A DNA stretch of 52,264 bases. Source: a virus. Every line of letters starts with the position of its first letter. Within the stretch, counting starts at the first letter, position 1. Of the stretch, positions 23,557 through 31,877 are shown one piece after another. The stretch lies in the IMG/VR virus record IMGVR_UViG_3300029913_001083, positions 1 through 52,264 of that record. One strand, 5' to 3'. The translations under genes and the position numbers were made by a program. The notes below the pieces were generated by a model. The model worked only from the letters and a program-made list of their open reading frames with translations. It was not told the DNA's origin and did no database searches.

Positions 23557-25509
23557 ATGGGCATGATGCGTTCACAAGGCGGCGGAGGGGGGTTGTGGAA
23601 CAACCATTTCCCCAATCCATTTCTGGACATTGCTTCAATGGCAATGCCGCAGAGTCTTAAGAGCGCTCTTTACTGGGCGGAATATCTGTGGTTGAGTCAG
23701 GGCACGTACCGTTCGGCAATGGAACGGCTGGTCTCTTATTTCATCACCGACGTTGAAATCAGCGGTGACGAGGCAGGCGATGACGAGAAGGACAAGTGGA
23801 AGCAGTTCATGACCGAGACGATCGGTATTACCACGGAAATACAAAATGCGCTGCGTAACAGGTTATGTTACGGTAATTCGATGATCAGCATCATCTCTCC
23901 CTTCAAGCGCTTTCTCAGATGTCCCAAGTGCGGTAGTTCTTATCCGCTGAGTCAGGTCTACTCCAATTCGGCGTTCAACTTCACCTGGGATGACATGCAC
24001 TTCGTGGCCAGCTGCCCGACTTGCAAGGTCGGTTCAGGTTTTCGCGGGCGCTGGCGGGTGGACGACAAGCCGGATAACGAGGAACGTAAGCTCCGCATTA
24101 AGCACTGGAGCCCCCACGAGATTGAGATCCTGCACGACTACTACACCGACGAGACGGCTTATTTGTGGCGAATTCCCGAAGACTACAAGGCCCAGGTTCG
24201 CCGGGGTCATCTGTTTCATCTGGAGCGTGTCAGCCAGCCGTTGATGGACGCTATTCGCAACGGACGGCTGTTTCGCTTCAATCCTGATGCCTTGTATCAC
24301 ATGAAGGAGCCGACGCTGGGCGGCGTGCGTAATCGCGGCTGGGGCATTCCACGCACGTTGACCAACTTTCGTCAGATCTACTACGTTCAGGTGCTGCGTC
24401 GGTACAACGAGGCCATCGCCTTGGACTACGTCATGCCGTTTCGACTGCTCACGCCCATGCCACGTGGTGGCGGCATGTCGTCCGGCAGCGGACAAGCACA
24501 GGACCCGCTCATGTCGTTCGGTGGTGCCGACATCATGAGCAGTTTGCGGTCGATGCTGCGTCGGCGAAAGAAAGATCCGTGCGCCTGGCACGTTCTGCCG
24601 TTTCCGGTCAACGCTCAGTTTATCGGCGGTGATGCCAGCAAGCTGGCTCCCCGTGACTTGTTGGATCAGGGCAACGAAGAGTTGCTGACAGCCAGCAACA
24701 TACCCGTGGACATCTACAAGGGTACTCTGCAGCTGCAAGCAGCTCCGCCTGCCTTGCGTCTGTTTGAGGCGACCAACGGTCACATGGTATTTGATGCCAA
24801 CGCCATGTTGCGATGGTTCGTCCGGCAGATCAGCCAAATCATGAGCTGGGAAATCATCGATCCCAAGCTCAAGCGTGTGACTATCGCTGACGACATGAGC
24901 CAGACCATGGCTCGTTTGCAGTTGATGATGGGGCAGCAGATCTCCGGCACGACCGGGCTTACGCCGCTCGGTATCGACTGGAAGGAAGAACAGCGTCGGC
25001 AGGCGGAGGAAGCCAAGTTCCAGGCCGAGGAGCAAGCCAAGACCGAAGAAGAGATGCAGCAGTCTGGCTTTGCCCAGCAGATGGCCAAGGGCATGGTCAC
25101 CCCTGGCCCCGGCGGCGCTCCACAGACGTCAGGCCCTGGTGGCGGCAATCCTGCTGCCGGTGGCGGTGGCGGTGGTGGCGGCGGCGATCCTAGTCAGGGT
25201 GGCGCTGGTCCGGCGCAAGGTCCGGTCGACCAGTACCTGTCCAACATGGGTCCTAACACGCCGGTGCAGCCGCAGGACATGATGCAGGCGGCTGATACCA
25301 TTGCCCAAGGCTTAATGGGTCAGCCCGAAGGCGTCAAGGATTCGCAGCTGAGATTGCTTAAGGGCAAAAATGAAGTGATGCACTCGCTGGTCAAGAGCCG
25401 CATGGACGCCATTCGCAGCCAGGCCAAGACACAAGGCGGCGCTGCCATGATTCAGCAGCAATTCGGTCAAGGTCAAGGCGGTGGTGGTGGCGGCGGAGGT
25501 GGTCAATGA
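23557..25509 (+). CDS. Putative portal protein with zinc-ribbon insertion
   Basis: 650 residues with an AAGGA site. The layout fits a phage portal, the dodecameric ring at the capsid vertex through which DNA enters: N-terminal helices (LYWAEYLWLSQGTYRSAMER), LRNRLCYGNSMISI, a mid region RYNEAIALDYVMPFRLL, and a long helical part (about 400-500) ending in a Gln/Glu coiled coil. Inserted at 122-156 are two CxxC pairs (CPKC, CPTC) making a probable zinc ribbon. The C terminus is Gly/Gln-rich with a run of nine or more Gly, probably disordered. No terminase or capsid gene is adjacent in the window, so the call rests on pattern alone. Confidence 0.6.
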   Translation: MGMMRSQGGGGGLWNNHFPNPFLDIASMAMPQSLKSALYWAEYLWLSQGTYRSAMERLVSYFITDVEISGDEAGDDEKDKWKQFMTETIGITTEIQNALRNRLCYGNSMISIISPFKRFLRCPKCGSSYPLSQVYSNSAFNFTWDDMHFVASCPTCKVGSGFRGRWRVDDKPDNEERKLRIKHWSPHEIEILHDYYTDETAYLWRIPEDYKAQVRRGHLFHLERVSQPLMDAIRNGRLFRFNPDALYHMKEPTLGGVRNRGWGIPRTLTNFRQIYYVQVLRRYNEAIALDYVMPFRLLTPMPRGGGMSSGSGQAQDPLMSFGGADIMSSLRSMLRRRKKDPCAWHVLPFPVNAQFIGGDASKLAPRDLLDQGNEELLTASNIPVDIYKGTLQLQAAPPALRLFEATNGHMVFDANAMLRWFVRQISQIMSWEIIDPKLKRVTIADDMSQTMARLQLMMGQQISGTTGLTPLGIDWKEEQRRQAEEAKFQAEEQAKTEEEMQQSGFAQQMAKGMVTPGPGGAPQTSGPGGGNPAAGGGGGGGGGDPSQGGAGPAQGPVDQYLSNMGPNTPVQPQDMMQAADTIAQGLMGQPEGVKDSQLRLLKGKNEVMHSLVKSRMDAIRSQAKTQGGAAMIQQQFGQGQGGGGGGGGGQ

Positions 25510-25691
25510 GCGACAATAAGTCTACTACTCCAAACGACATGCGTGACAAAGCGCAGGGCTTGGCGCAGCACATGCTTGGGCTCAACGTCGTCGATCGTGA
25601 GAGAACGATGAACGGATTCAAACGCAGCAATCCCGTTCTTTACGGTATGGTTAAGCTGTTCATGGCCAGGCTCAGTCGTGGCGTAAGCTAG
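25506..25691 (+). CDS. Small hypothetical protein
   Basis: 61 residues, starting in an ATGA overlap with the portal-like gene and preceded by GGAGG inside its Gly codons. Polar N terminus, then an amphipathic helix (NPVLYGMVKLFMARLSRG). Coupled expression suggests a virion or assembly accessory role. No family is recognised. Confidence 0.75.
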   Translation: MSDNKSTTPNDMRDKAQGLAQHMLGLNVVDRERTMNGFKRSNPVLYGMVKLFMARLSRGVS

Positions 25692-25818
25692 GCAAAGCTA
25701 TTGACTGGATCACTAAGCTCTGCGAGGATTCCTTGCTGAACCGGCGAAGGATGCGCCGCAATGACCGACGCACCTTCCTGAAAACATTCCATTGTTGTAC
25801 GAAAGGATGCGTGCATTC

Positions 25819-26907
25819 ATGTCCATCAAACGTCTCGAAGCGGTTATCGTTTGCAGAGATTACTCCGATTTCCTGTCTGAAACCCTGCCGTGGAATATGC
25901 GGCAGTTTGATCGTGTCATCGTGGTGACCAGCCCCGATGATATGGAAACCAAAAACCTTTGCGCTCATCTCTCCGTCGAATGTCGCGAGACTGACCTGTT
26001 CGACTGGGAGAAGAATGAGGAGGCCACAGCGTGCGATACGCTGGGCGTCAAGAAGGAAAACCGCCCCGGCCGCAACAAGTTCTGTAAGAGCCGTGGCATC
26101 GACTACGGCTTGGCTTACCTGCACCGTGACGACTGGGTCGTTCACCTCGATGCCGACGTGTGGCTGCCGCCGATGTTCCGCAACTGGTTCAACTGGATGC
26201 AGCCCGACAAGGACTGCATCTACGGTATGGACCGGTTCAACTGCGTCGGTTTCGACAAGTGGAAGGGTTTTCTGTCCAAGCACCCCAAGGAAGCTGAGTT
26301 CCACCAGCACATCCGCCACTGCCTGGTCATCCCGCCCACGGACATGCCGATGGGAGCCCGGATCTCGATTAAGGAGTACGGCGGCTACGTGCCGATCGGC
26401 TTCTTCCAGGCGTGGCACGCTGGCAGCACCAACCGGCGCTATCCGCACAACCAGGGCTCGGCCGAGCACACCGACGTGCTGCATTCGATCCAGTGGCCCG
26501 CCCGCAGCCGCCGGCACATTCCCGAGATGTTTGCGCTGCACCTGGAGAGTCTCAAGCTGGGCAACATGGGCCGCAACTGGAATGGCCGGGTGTCGCAGCA
26601 GTTTGGGCCTTTCGATCCCTTCGGCATTCGCAAGCCCGGATACCTGCAGCCCCAGGCTATCCAGGAGCGCAACGGCATCAAGACGGGCAGCGGCCAGACG
26701 GCGGCGGTCGGCCGTCATCATCATCATCCGGACTATCCGCCGATCAACATCACGGTTCAGCCGGCTCCGGTCAACCCCACGCCGCTGCAGGTCAACGTGG
26801 CGGCTCCCAACGTGCAGATCGCCAATAAGTGCGAATGCTGCTGTGAATACGGCTATGGCGACGGGTTTGGTCCGACGCCGATCACGCCGTGTATTACGGA
26901 GGACTAG
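25819..26907 (+). CDS. GT-A type glycosyltransferase with His/Cys-rich tail
   Basis: 362 residues from ATG 25819 (ATG 25807 is an alternative four codons earlier). It begins with a strand and helix (RLEAVIVCRDYSDFLSETLP) and VIVVTSPDD, then WVVHLDADVWLPP near residue 108, the DxD metal/sugar-nucleotide motif. HRDD and GFFQAWHAGSTNRRYP are probably acceptor-side loops. Beyond residue 290 a tail contains HHHH, a Pro-Ile-Asn-rich stretch and CECCCEYGYGDGFGP, unusual for this fold and possibly a metal-binding or surface-anchoring segment. Likely sugar transfer to virion, DNA or host glycan; the target is unknown. Confidence 0.75.
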   Translation: MSIKRLEAVIVCRDYSDFLSETLPWNMRQFDRVIVVTSPDDMETKNLCAHLSVECRETDLFDWEKNEEATACDTLGVKKENRPGRNKFCKSRGIDYGLAYLHRDDWVVHLDADVWLPPMFRNWFNWMQPDKDCIYGMDRFNCVGFDKWKGFLSKHPKEAEFHQHIRHCLVIPPTDMPMGARISIKEYGGYVPIGFFQAWHAGSTNRRYPHNQGSAEHTDVLHSIQWPARSRRHIPEMFALHLESLKLGNMGRNWNGRVSQQFGPFDPFGIRKPGYLQPQAIQERNGIKTGSGQTAAVGRHHHHPDYPPINITVQPAPVNPTPLQVNVAAPNVQIANKCECCCEYGYGDGFGPTPITPCITED

Positions 26908-26911
26908 CTGA

Positions 26912-27592
26912 GTGACGACCCCGCTGGTGGTTTACACTTGCATAACAGGCGGCAAAGCGACAGACGGTCTTAAGGCAGTCATCGCTCCGCAGGATGACGC
27001 CCGGCGCAAAGTTCGCTACGTATGCTTCACTGACTCTCTCACCGAGCAGGAAGGTCTTGACCTGGGTTGGGAAATTCTGCCGCCATTGTGGCGTCACGAA
27101 AAAGACCACAGGCGTACGTCGCGATGGCACAAGGTCAACAGCCACCGTTGCTTTGACAATCCTCTTGTCTTATGGCACGACGCCACGCATCAGCTTTGCG
27201 TAAATCCTTGGGAGATTGTCGACAAGCATTTGGGCGCATCCCATGTGGCTTCCTTTAAGCACCCCCAGCGGGATTGTGTCTACGACGAACTGCAAGCCTG
27301 CCTTCATTTGAAGAAGGACGATCCGACCGTCATGGCGATGCAGGTCAATCGCTATCGCATGATGGGCTATCCGGCTCATCACGGGTTACTGGAAACCACG
27401 TTGACTTTACGACGCAACGAACTGGTCACGCGACGGTTTAACGATTTGTGGTGGCGAGAGATCGTTGAAGGCAGTGTCCGCGATCAGTTGTCCGTTGGTT
27501 ATGCGTTGTGGAAATCCGAGGCCCGCGTGGCAATCGTTCCCGGCAGCAGAACCACCTGTAAGTATTTCAATTTCACCCCACATTGTCGTTGA
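26912..27592 (+). CDS. DUF616/TOD1-like glycosyltransferase-related protein
   Basis: 226 residues from GTG 26912, with GGAGG nine bases upstream. The order VVYTCITGGK, YVCFTDS, GWEILPP, SRWHKVNSHRCF, VLWHDATHQL, FKHPQRDCVYDELQA matches the pattern of the DUF616 (TOD1/MUCI70) family as I remember it, which has a GT-A-like fold; LWHDA would be the DxD-equivalent site. It follows another glycosyltransferase directly, so the two may act on the same glycan. Recognition is from motif memory and would need a profile search. Confidence 0.65.
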   Translation: MTTPLVVYTCITGGKATDGLKAVIAPQDDARRKVRYVCFTDSLTEQEGLDLGWEILPPLWRHEKDHRRTSRWHKVNSHRCFDNPLVLWHDATHQLCVNPWEIVDKHLGASHVASFKHPQRDCVYDELQACLHLKKDDPTVMAMQVNRYRMMGYPAHHGLLETTLTLRRNELVTRRFNDLWWREIVEGSVRDQLSVGYALWKSEARVAIVPGSRTTCKYFNFTPHCR

Positions 27593-27604
27593 CTGTGTTA
27601 GAAG

Positions 27605-27610
27605 TATAAT
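27605..27610 (+). promoter_or_regulatory. Possible -10 box of the endonuclease gene
   Basis: TATAAT stands seven bases before the ATG at 27617, with a poor -35 candidate (TTGTCG at 27583-27588, 16-base spacing). Transcription from it would begin near the start codon and give a leaderless or nearly leaderless mRNA, consistent with the absence of a ribosome binding site. Confidence 0.4.
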
Positions 27611-27616
27611 TTAGTA

Positions 27617-28204
27617 ATGACACAAGCGTGGTTAAAAGCAAATCGTGAAAAGTACCGACAAAGTTGTCATCGTTACTACATTAAAAATCGTGAGCGGATG
27701 TTAGGCCAAACCAGAAAGTGGGCAGCTGAACATCCTGACCGGTTGAAGAAATTACAAGATGATTGGAGAAAACGAAACAGGAAAAAGTTAGCAGCTAAAC
27801 GATCGACAGCGTCTGCTAAGAATTACATGCGGACTTGGCGAAAAAATAATCGCGACAAAACGAGAGCGTATAATGCAAAGCAAAGAGAATCAGACGAAGG
27901 ACGTTTTAAGAGAGCTTTGAAACGTTCCCAGGAAACCAGTAGAATATACGGTTATGTAGCGTGTACCGCGACAATCGAAGAAATCAAAGCAGCGTTTACT
28001 GGTTGCTGCAACAATCCGGGTTGTCGTCTACAAGAATCGAGTCATCGCCGTCGCCTGTCTTTAGATCACGATCACAAGACAGGAAAATTTCGCGGTTGGT
28101 TATGTGCCAATTGCAACTCAGCTGCTGGTTTCTTGAACGAGTGCAGTTTTCGTGCCGAGGGATTGTGGAAATATCTTTGCGACAACACGAACAAACGTCG
28201 TTAG
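27617..28204 (+). CDS. Endonuclease VII-like (recombination/homing) HNH nuclease
   Basis: 195 residues. The C-terminal domain has the endonuclease VII pattern: CCNNPGC, then LSLDHDHKTGKFRGWLC, ANCNSAAGFLNE (zinc-binding Cys plus the DHDH catalytic segment). The N-terminal 100 residues are Lys/Arg-rich helices with repeated KNRE/RKRNRKK patterns. Composition differs from its neighbours: 54 of 120 bases are G or C at 27721-27840, against 40 of 60 at 26401-26460. It alone among its neighbours lacks a ribosome binding site. It may resolve branched DNA as in T4 gp49, or be a recently inserted free-standing homing endonuclease; the composition favours the latter. Confidence 0.88.
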   Translation: MTQAWLKANREKYRQSCHRYYIKNRERMLGQTRKWAAEHPDRLKKLQDDWRKRNRKKLAAKRSTASAKNYMRTWRKNNRDKTRAYNAKQRESDEGRFKRALKRSQETSRIYGYVACTATIEEIKAAFTGCCNNPGCRLQESSHRRRLSLDHDHKTGKFRGWLCANCNSAAGFLNECSFRAEGLWKYLCDNTNKRR

Positions 28205-28213
28205 GAGTATATC

Positions 28214-28399
28214 GTGGCAGTCAGCTACAAAATCATTAAGGACTGGCTAGCAAAAGAGGCCGCAAGCCACACGGCCAAGGTCAAACACACCCAGCAGACA
28301 TCAAAGCCCAGCATGGGGATGTCGGCGATTCACGGCAGCAAGATCAGCCGGCCGAGCAACACCCAGTCGCCGCACCGGCTGGGACGCCGATCGATGTAA
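28214..28399 (+). CDS. Small basic hypothetical protein
   Basis: 61 residues from GTG 28214 with AGGAG. A short N-terminal helix (SYKIIKDWLAKEA) is followed by a basic, Ser/Gln/His-rich tail. Codon composition returns to that of the rest of the window. No family is recognised. Confidence 0.65.
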   Translation: MAVSYKIIKDWLAKEAASHTAKVKHTQQTSKPSMGMSAIHGSKISRPSNTQSPHRLGRRSM

Positions 28400-28405
28400 C
28401 GTAAA

Positions 28406-28420
28406 CACAAAAGTTGATTT
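28406..28420 (-). promoter_or_regulatory. Recurrent 15-base motif, copy 5 (reverse)
   Basis: Plus strand CACAAAAGTTGATTT; the reverse complement AAATCAACTTTTGTG differs from the consensus by one base. It lies seven bases after the previous stop and 22 bases before the FtsZ-like gene start. Confidence 0.55.
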
Positions 28421-28442
28421 GCAGTAAACACGGAGATTCGTC

Positions 28443-29729
28443 ATGTCCGATCAGAATCCAGAAGACGCGATGCAACGATCCCTTGATGCCGCCAAGCGCC
28501 TACCACCGGTGATGGTGAGTCGACCCCGTATTCCCGGCATTCCCAACGTCGCCGCCGGAATTGCCCCGGCGAATCGCCGCCAGGCAGTCAAACAGCCCCA
28601 CCCCATTGAAGATGAGTTGCCCTCGGCTGTGGCGTTTCGCCTGGCGTTCCTTGGTGCTGGCCAAGGCGGCGGCCGCATCGCTAACGCTTTCCGTGTGCTG
28701 GGCTATCGCCGCGTGGCTGCCTTCAACACCACTGACGCGGACTTCAACGGCCTGGACGAAGACATGCTCAAGCTCAGCTTGGATGTCGGCGGCGCTGGTA
28801 AGGACATGAATCAGGCCCGTGCCGCCATGCGAGGCCGCGAGGAAGACATCCGGGATTTGCTGGTGCGTGCCTGGGGCACGACGATGGACTATGCTCTGAT
28901 CTGCACCAGCCTGGGCGGCGGCACTGGCGGCGGCTCTGCTCCTGAGCTGGTGAACCTGGCCCGTCAGTACATGACGACCCACGGCAGCAAGCCCAATGTG
29001 GGGGCTATCGTCAGCTTGCCTACCATCAGCGAGGGCTTCACGGTTTGCCGCAATGCCGTTCAGGGCCTGGATGCGCTGCTTAAGCTCAACGTCAGCCCGC
29101 TGATCATCATCGACAACGCCAAGATCCATCAGCTCTACAAACCGGGCATGAGCCAGCTGCACTCCACGGCCAACGACACAGTGGCGTCGTTGCTGCATCT
29201 GTTCAATCAGCTGGCCAGCATTCACAGCCCGTACATCACTTTCGACCGGTCGGAGCTGGGGCAGATCCTCGACAGCGGCCTGGTGGTGATGGGAGCCAGT
29301 GACATTCAGAAGTTCGACAGCCCTGCCGACGTGGGCTCGGCCATCCGCGAGCATCTGACCAACAACGTGTTGGCCCAGGTCAACTTATCCAGTGGCACCA
29401 AGGCAGCCTGCTTGTTTGTCGGCGACCAAGACGTGCTGGATCAATTGAGCCTGGATTATTTCGAGGCAGGATTTTCGCAACTGGATCGTTTGCTGAGCAC
29501 TACCAAGCCCGATCAGCCTGTGCTGCATCGAGGCTTGTATGCCGGCACCGACAAGGGGCTACAGTCGTACGTTATCGTGGGCGGTTTGGACTTGCCCACT
29601 GAAAGGCTGGGGGAATTAGCTCGCAAGGGCGGATTGAACGTGGCGTCGTTTGCCGGGCAGCAAGCGATTGCGGCTCACAGCTCGGAGGCAGTTCACTTGG
29701 GAGTGGACGATGGGAGAAAACTCACCTGA
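28443..29729 (+). CDS. FtsZ/tubulin-superfamily GTPase
   Basis: 428 residues with a CGGAG site. GTPase motifs in FtsZ order: GAGQGGGRI at 71-79 (T1), NTTDAD at 95-100 (T2/T3 region), the tubulin signature GGGTGGGS at 158-165 (T4), LIIIDNAKI at 220-228 (FtsZ PNDKL region) and ITFDRSELGQIL at 265-276, the T7 synergy loop, where FtsZ has NxDxxD and this protein has TxDxxE. An N-terminal extension of about 60 polar/Pro-rich residues precedes the domain. It probably polymerises. Phage tubulins such as PhuZ centre the phage nucleus or move capsids; plasmid TubZ segregates DNA. Which role applies here is unknown. The GGG-x-GGG form and T7 loop are closer to FtsZ than to PhuZ by eye. Confidence 0.88.
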   Translation: MSDQNPEDAMQRSLDAAKRLPPVMVSRPRIPGIPNVAAGIAPANRRQAVKQPHPIEDELPSAVAFRLAFLGAGQGGGRIANAFRVLGYRRVAAFNTTDADFNGLDEDMLKLSLDVGGAGKDMNQARAAMRGREEDIRDLLVRAWGTTMDYALICTSLGGGTGGGSAPELVNLARQYMTTHGSKPNVGAIVSLPTISEGFTVCRNAVQGLDALLKLNVSPLIIIDNAKIHQLYKPGMSQLHSTANDTVASLLHLFNQLASIHSPYITFDRSELGQILDSGLVVMGASDIQKFDSPADVGSAIREHLTNNVLAQVNLSSGTKAACLFVGDQDVLDQLSLDYFEAGFSQLDRLLSTTKPDQPVLHRGLYAGTDKGLQSYVIVGGLDLPTERLGELARKGGLNVASFAGQQAIAAHSSEAVHLGVDDGRKLT

Positions 29730-30156
29730 TCGGGCGTCCAAGTCGGTTGCGGTCGTGCCTGTCATTTTCGTGATCGACGGTGGCGCTAACCGCACGGCCA
29801 CGATGCTCGTCAACCGCTTGACTACGTTGCATCCTGGCACGATAGTATCGGTCATCGATCGCAAGATCGATCGTGCGTCCGGCAAACTGATTCCGCTCCG
29901 CAGGATCAAGTATCGTTTTCTCAGAAGAGAAGATCTGTTTCTGCATTGTGAACTGGTCGGAGTCGTTGACTTAGCCGGGGCTGATACCAGGAGTCACGGC
30001 CATGAACGAAATCCCGACATTAACTCAGCATCTCAAAGCTCAGTACGACAAGTTCTTCGCCAATTTGCCACCTATAGCACGACCGAGCTACGTTGGCATC
30101 AACGGTTACTTGGCGTTCTGCGAAAAGTATTTGGGCGAAATCAACCCCGCCGTTGA
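29710..30156 (+). CDS. Hypothetical protein overlapping the FtsZ-like and next genes
   Basis: 148 residues from ATG 29710, inside the last 20 bases of the FtsZ-like gene. The first 95 residues look folded (VAVVPVIFVIDGGANRTATMLVNRL, PGTIVSVIDRKIDRASGKLIP, DLFLHCELVGVVDLAGA). The last 52 are Arg/Ser-rich and read out of phase with the next gene over 155 bases. Coupling to the GTPase suggests a partner or adaptor, in the way tubZ is linked to tubR, but no helix-turn-helix is apparent. Confidence 0.55.
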   Translation: MGENSPDRASKSVAVVPVIFVIDGGANRTATMLVNRLTTLHPGTIVSVIDRKIDRASGKLIPLRRIKYRFLRREDLFLHCELVGVVDLAGADTRSHGHERNPDINSASQSSVRQVLRQFATYSTTELRWHQRLLGVLRKVFGRNQPRR

Positions 30157-30334
30157 GATGTACTACCCCGGCAACAACCTGGGGCTCATCCTGGCAGACC
30201 GGACGATTGTGACGCTCGCGGAAACCCCCGAGAGCCAGGCTACCGGACAGATGGAAGAGTCCTCGGCCGTTCCTGTCACCACGGGAGATCTGGAAGCCTC
30301 CCGCGTGGTCAAGACCAAGAGCGTCCGCGTCTGA
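30002..30334 (+). CDS. Hypothetical protein
   Basis: 110 residues with AGGAG 8 bases upstream, starting within the previous gene. Helical N terminus (LTQHLKAQYDKFFANLPP), then YVGINGYLAFCEKYLGEI and NNLGLILADRTIVTLAE. The tail is Ser/Thr/Glu-rich. The strong ribosome binding site supports this frame over the overlapping tail of the upstream frame. Not recognised. Confidence 0.7.
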   Translation: MNEIPTLTQHLKAQYDKFFANLPPIARPSYVGINGYLAFCEKYLGEINPAVEMYYPGNNLGLILADRTIVTLAETPESQATGQMEESSAVPVTTGDLEASRVVKTKSVRV

Positions 30335-30371
30335 TCCATTCGACTTACATTTCAGCGACTCGGAGTTGATA

Positions 30372-31877
30372 ATGTTGCGCGACATGCCGCCGTTTCAATT
30401 CGGCGCTTTTGTTGGACTATGTACGTGTGTTGCAGTCTGGGGCGCAGTGGTCATATGGGGCATGATAAACTTTATAGCGCGTATGGAACGTTGTCGTCGT
30501 GCCGCGAGAGCGGAGCGGGCAGCTACGATGCCCGCCGTAGTAAGTTTTATTCCGCCTGACCCATCGCAGGTCATTTCAGGAACAACCTACTGCTCTACAG
30601 CTGAAACACCGGATTTGACCGATCGCCTTGTCAGCCTGCCGTTTCATCGCGGCGACAAGCTGGAGGATCGTTATTGGGCGGTTACCTGTCATTTCAATCC
30701 GATGCGATATCGCCGCAAGCTGGTGAACTACAAAAAGTTTCGCGACGGTCTGGCTGCGGCCGGCATCAAGCTGCTGACCGTGGAGTTGGCTTACGCTCAC
30801 AATCCGGTCTATGAACTGGACGAAGACCGCGATGCCGACAAGATGGTTCGCGTCAAGGTCAGATCCGACAGCATCATGTGGCACAAGGAGAATTTGTTGA
30901 ACATCGGCGTCAAATGCCTGCCGCCTGAATGCGACCGCGTGTGTTTTATCGACGCGGATGTAATTATGACACACCCAGGCTGGGTGGAAGACACCGACAA
31001 GCTGCTTGATACGCATGCCGTCGTCCAGCCGTTCTATCGTGTGTGGCGTCTTGAACAGAATCAGACGATCGACCAGGTGCTGAACCAGAACGACAATATC
31101 AATTATCCCGTGACGCCCGGCGGCGAGTACGGCAAATTCGAGATCGGCTGGGTGGCCAACGTAAGCCGCAACGGACATACGGCTTTGAGCGGCTGGCCTG
31201 GTGCTCCTGGGTTTATTTGGTGCATCCGTCGCGAAGTTCTGTATCACGCCGAAGCTAATAATCAGTTTGGCGGCTTGTTCGACCGCATGCTAACCGGCGC
31301 TGGCGATGTGCTGCTGGCCAGCGCGGTCTTTGGTCAGTTCGGCAGACACATAGATCCGCTACTGGGCTACAGTGCTACTGTCGTACGTGGGCGTGTTAAT
31401 GCTCTGATGGGCAGCTGGCGATGGTGCTACGATTCGTGGGCTCGTACTTTTTACTCTAAGGTTCTGGCGTTGGGCGGCGTGACTTATTATCCGCAGACAA
31501 TCTTCCATATGTGGCACGGCAGCCGCGCTGACAGGCAATACGAGTCGCGAATGCAGGCGATGGAAGACATGCACTTCTCTGATGTCCAGCCCAACGGAGA
31601 TGGCGTACTGGAGTGGGTTGTCAACAAGCCTCGTCCGCGTAATCAGCTGCAGCGCTACTTCCAATCACGCAACGAGGACGGAGAGATGACTTCGACAGAA
31701 GTGTCGGCGATCCGTGACATTAAGATGGATTCGTCCGGCAACCCCATTGCCAAGCCGGAGGTTCATCCAGCGAGTGGAATTGACGACAAGATTATCTGCA
31801 AAATCAGACGTCGTAAGATTACAATGATTCACAAGAGGTCAGCCAGTGTCGTCAATGATCGCCAACTTGATATTTGA
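30372..31877 (+). CDS. Membrane-anchored GT-A type glycosyltransferase
   Basis: 501 residues from ATG 30372, preceded by CGGAG; an upstream TTG in frame is less likely. Residues about 8-36 form one hydrophobic segment (FGAFVGLCTCVAVWGAVVIW) followed by Arg-rich sequence, so an N-in membrane anchor is probable. The catalytic domain has CFIDADVIMTHPGW near 191 (DxD), FIWCIRREVLYHAE and a later FHMWHGSRADRQYE segment. It likely glycosylates at the membrane or on the phage nucleus/virion surface; substrates are unknown. The last 32 bases overlap the next gene. Confidence 0.75.
   Translation: MLRDMPPFQFGAFVGLCTCVAVWGAVVIWGMINFIARMERCRRAARAERAATMPAVVSFIPPDPSQVISGTTYCSTAETPDLTDRLVSLPFHRGDKLEDRYWAVTCHFNPMRYRRKLVNYKKFRDGLAAAGIKLLTVELAYAHNPVYELDEDRDADKMVRVKVRSDSIMWHKENLLNIGVKCLPPECDRVCFIDADVIMTHPGWVEDTDKLLDTHAVVQPFYRVWRLEQNQTIDQVLNQNDNINYPVTPGGEYGKFEIGWVANVSRNGHTALSGWPGAPGFIWCIRREVLYHAEANNQFGGLFDRMLTGAGDVLLASAVFGQFGRHIDPLLGYSATVVRGRVNALMGSWRWCYDSWARTFYSKVLALGGVTYYPQTIFHMWHGSRADRQYESRMQAMEDMHFSDVQPNGDGVLEWVVNKPRPRNQLQRYFQSRNEDGEMTSTEVSAIRDIKMDSSGNPIAKPEVHPASGIDDKIICKIRRRKITMIHKRSASVVNDRQLDI

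Noticed and set aside
22533-23630. 365-residue minus-strand frame
   Set aside because: Spans three plus-strand genes with good ribosome binding sites; Arg/Leu/His-rich as expected for an antisense shadow.
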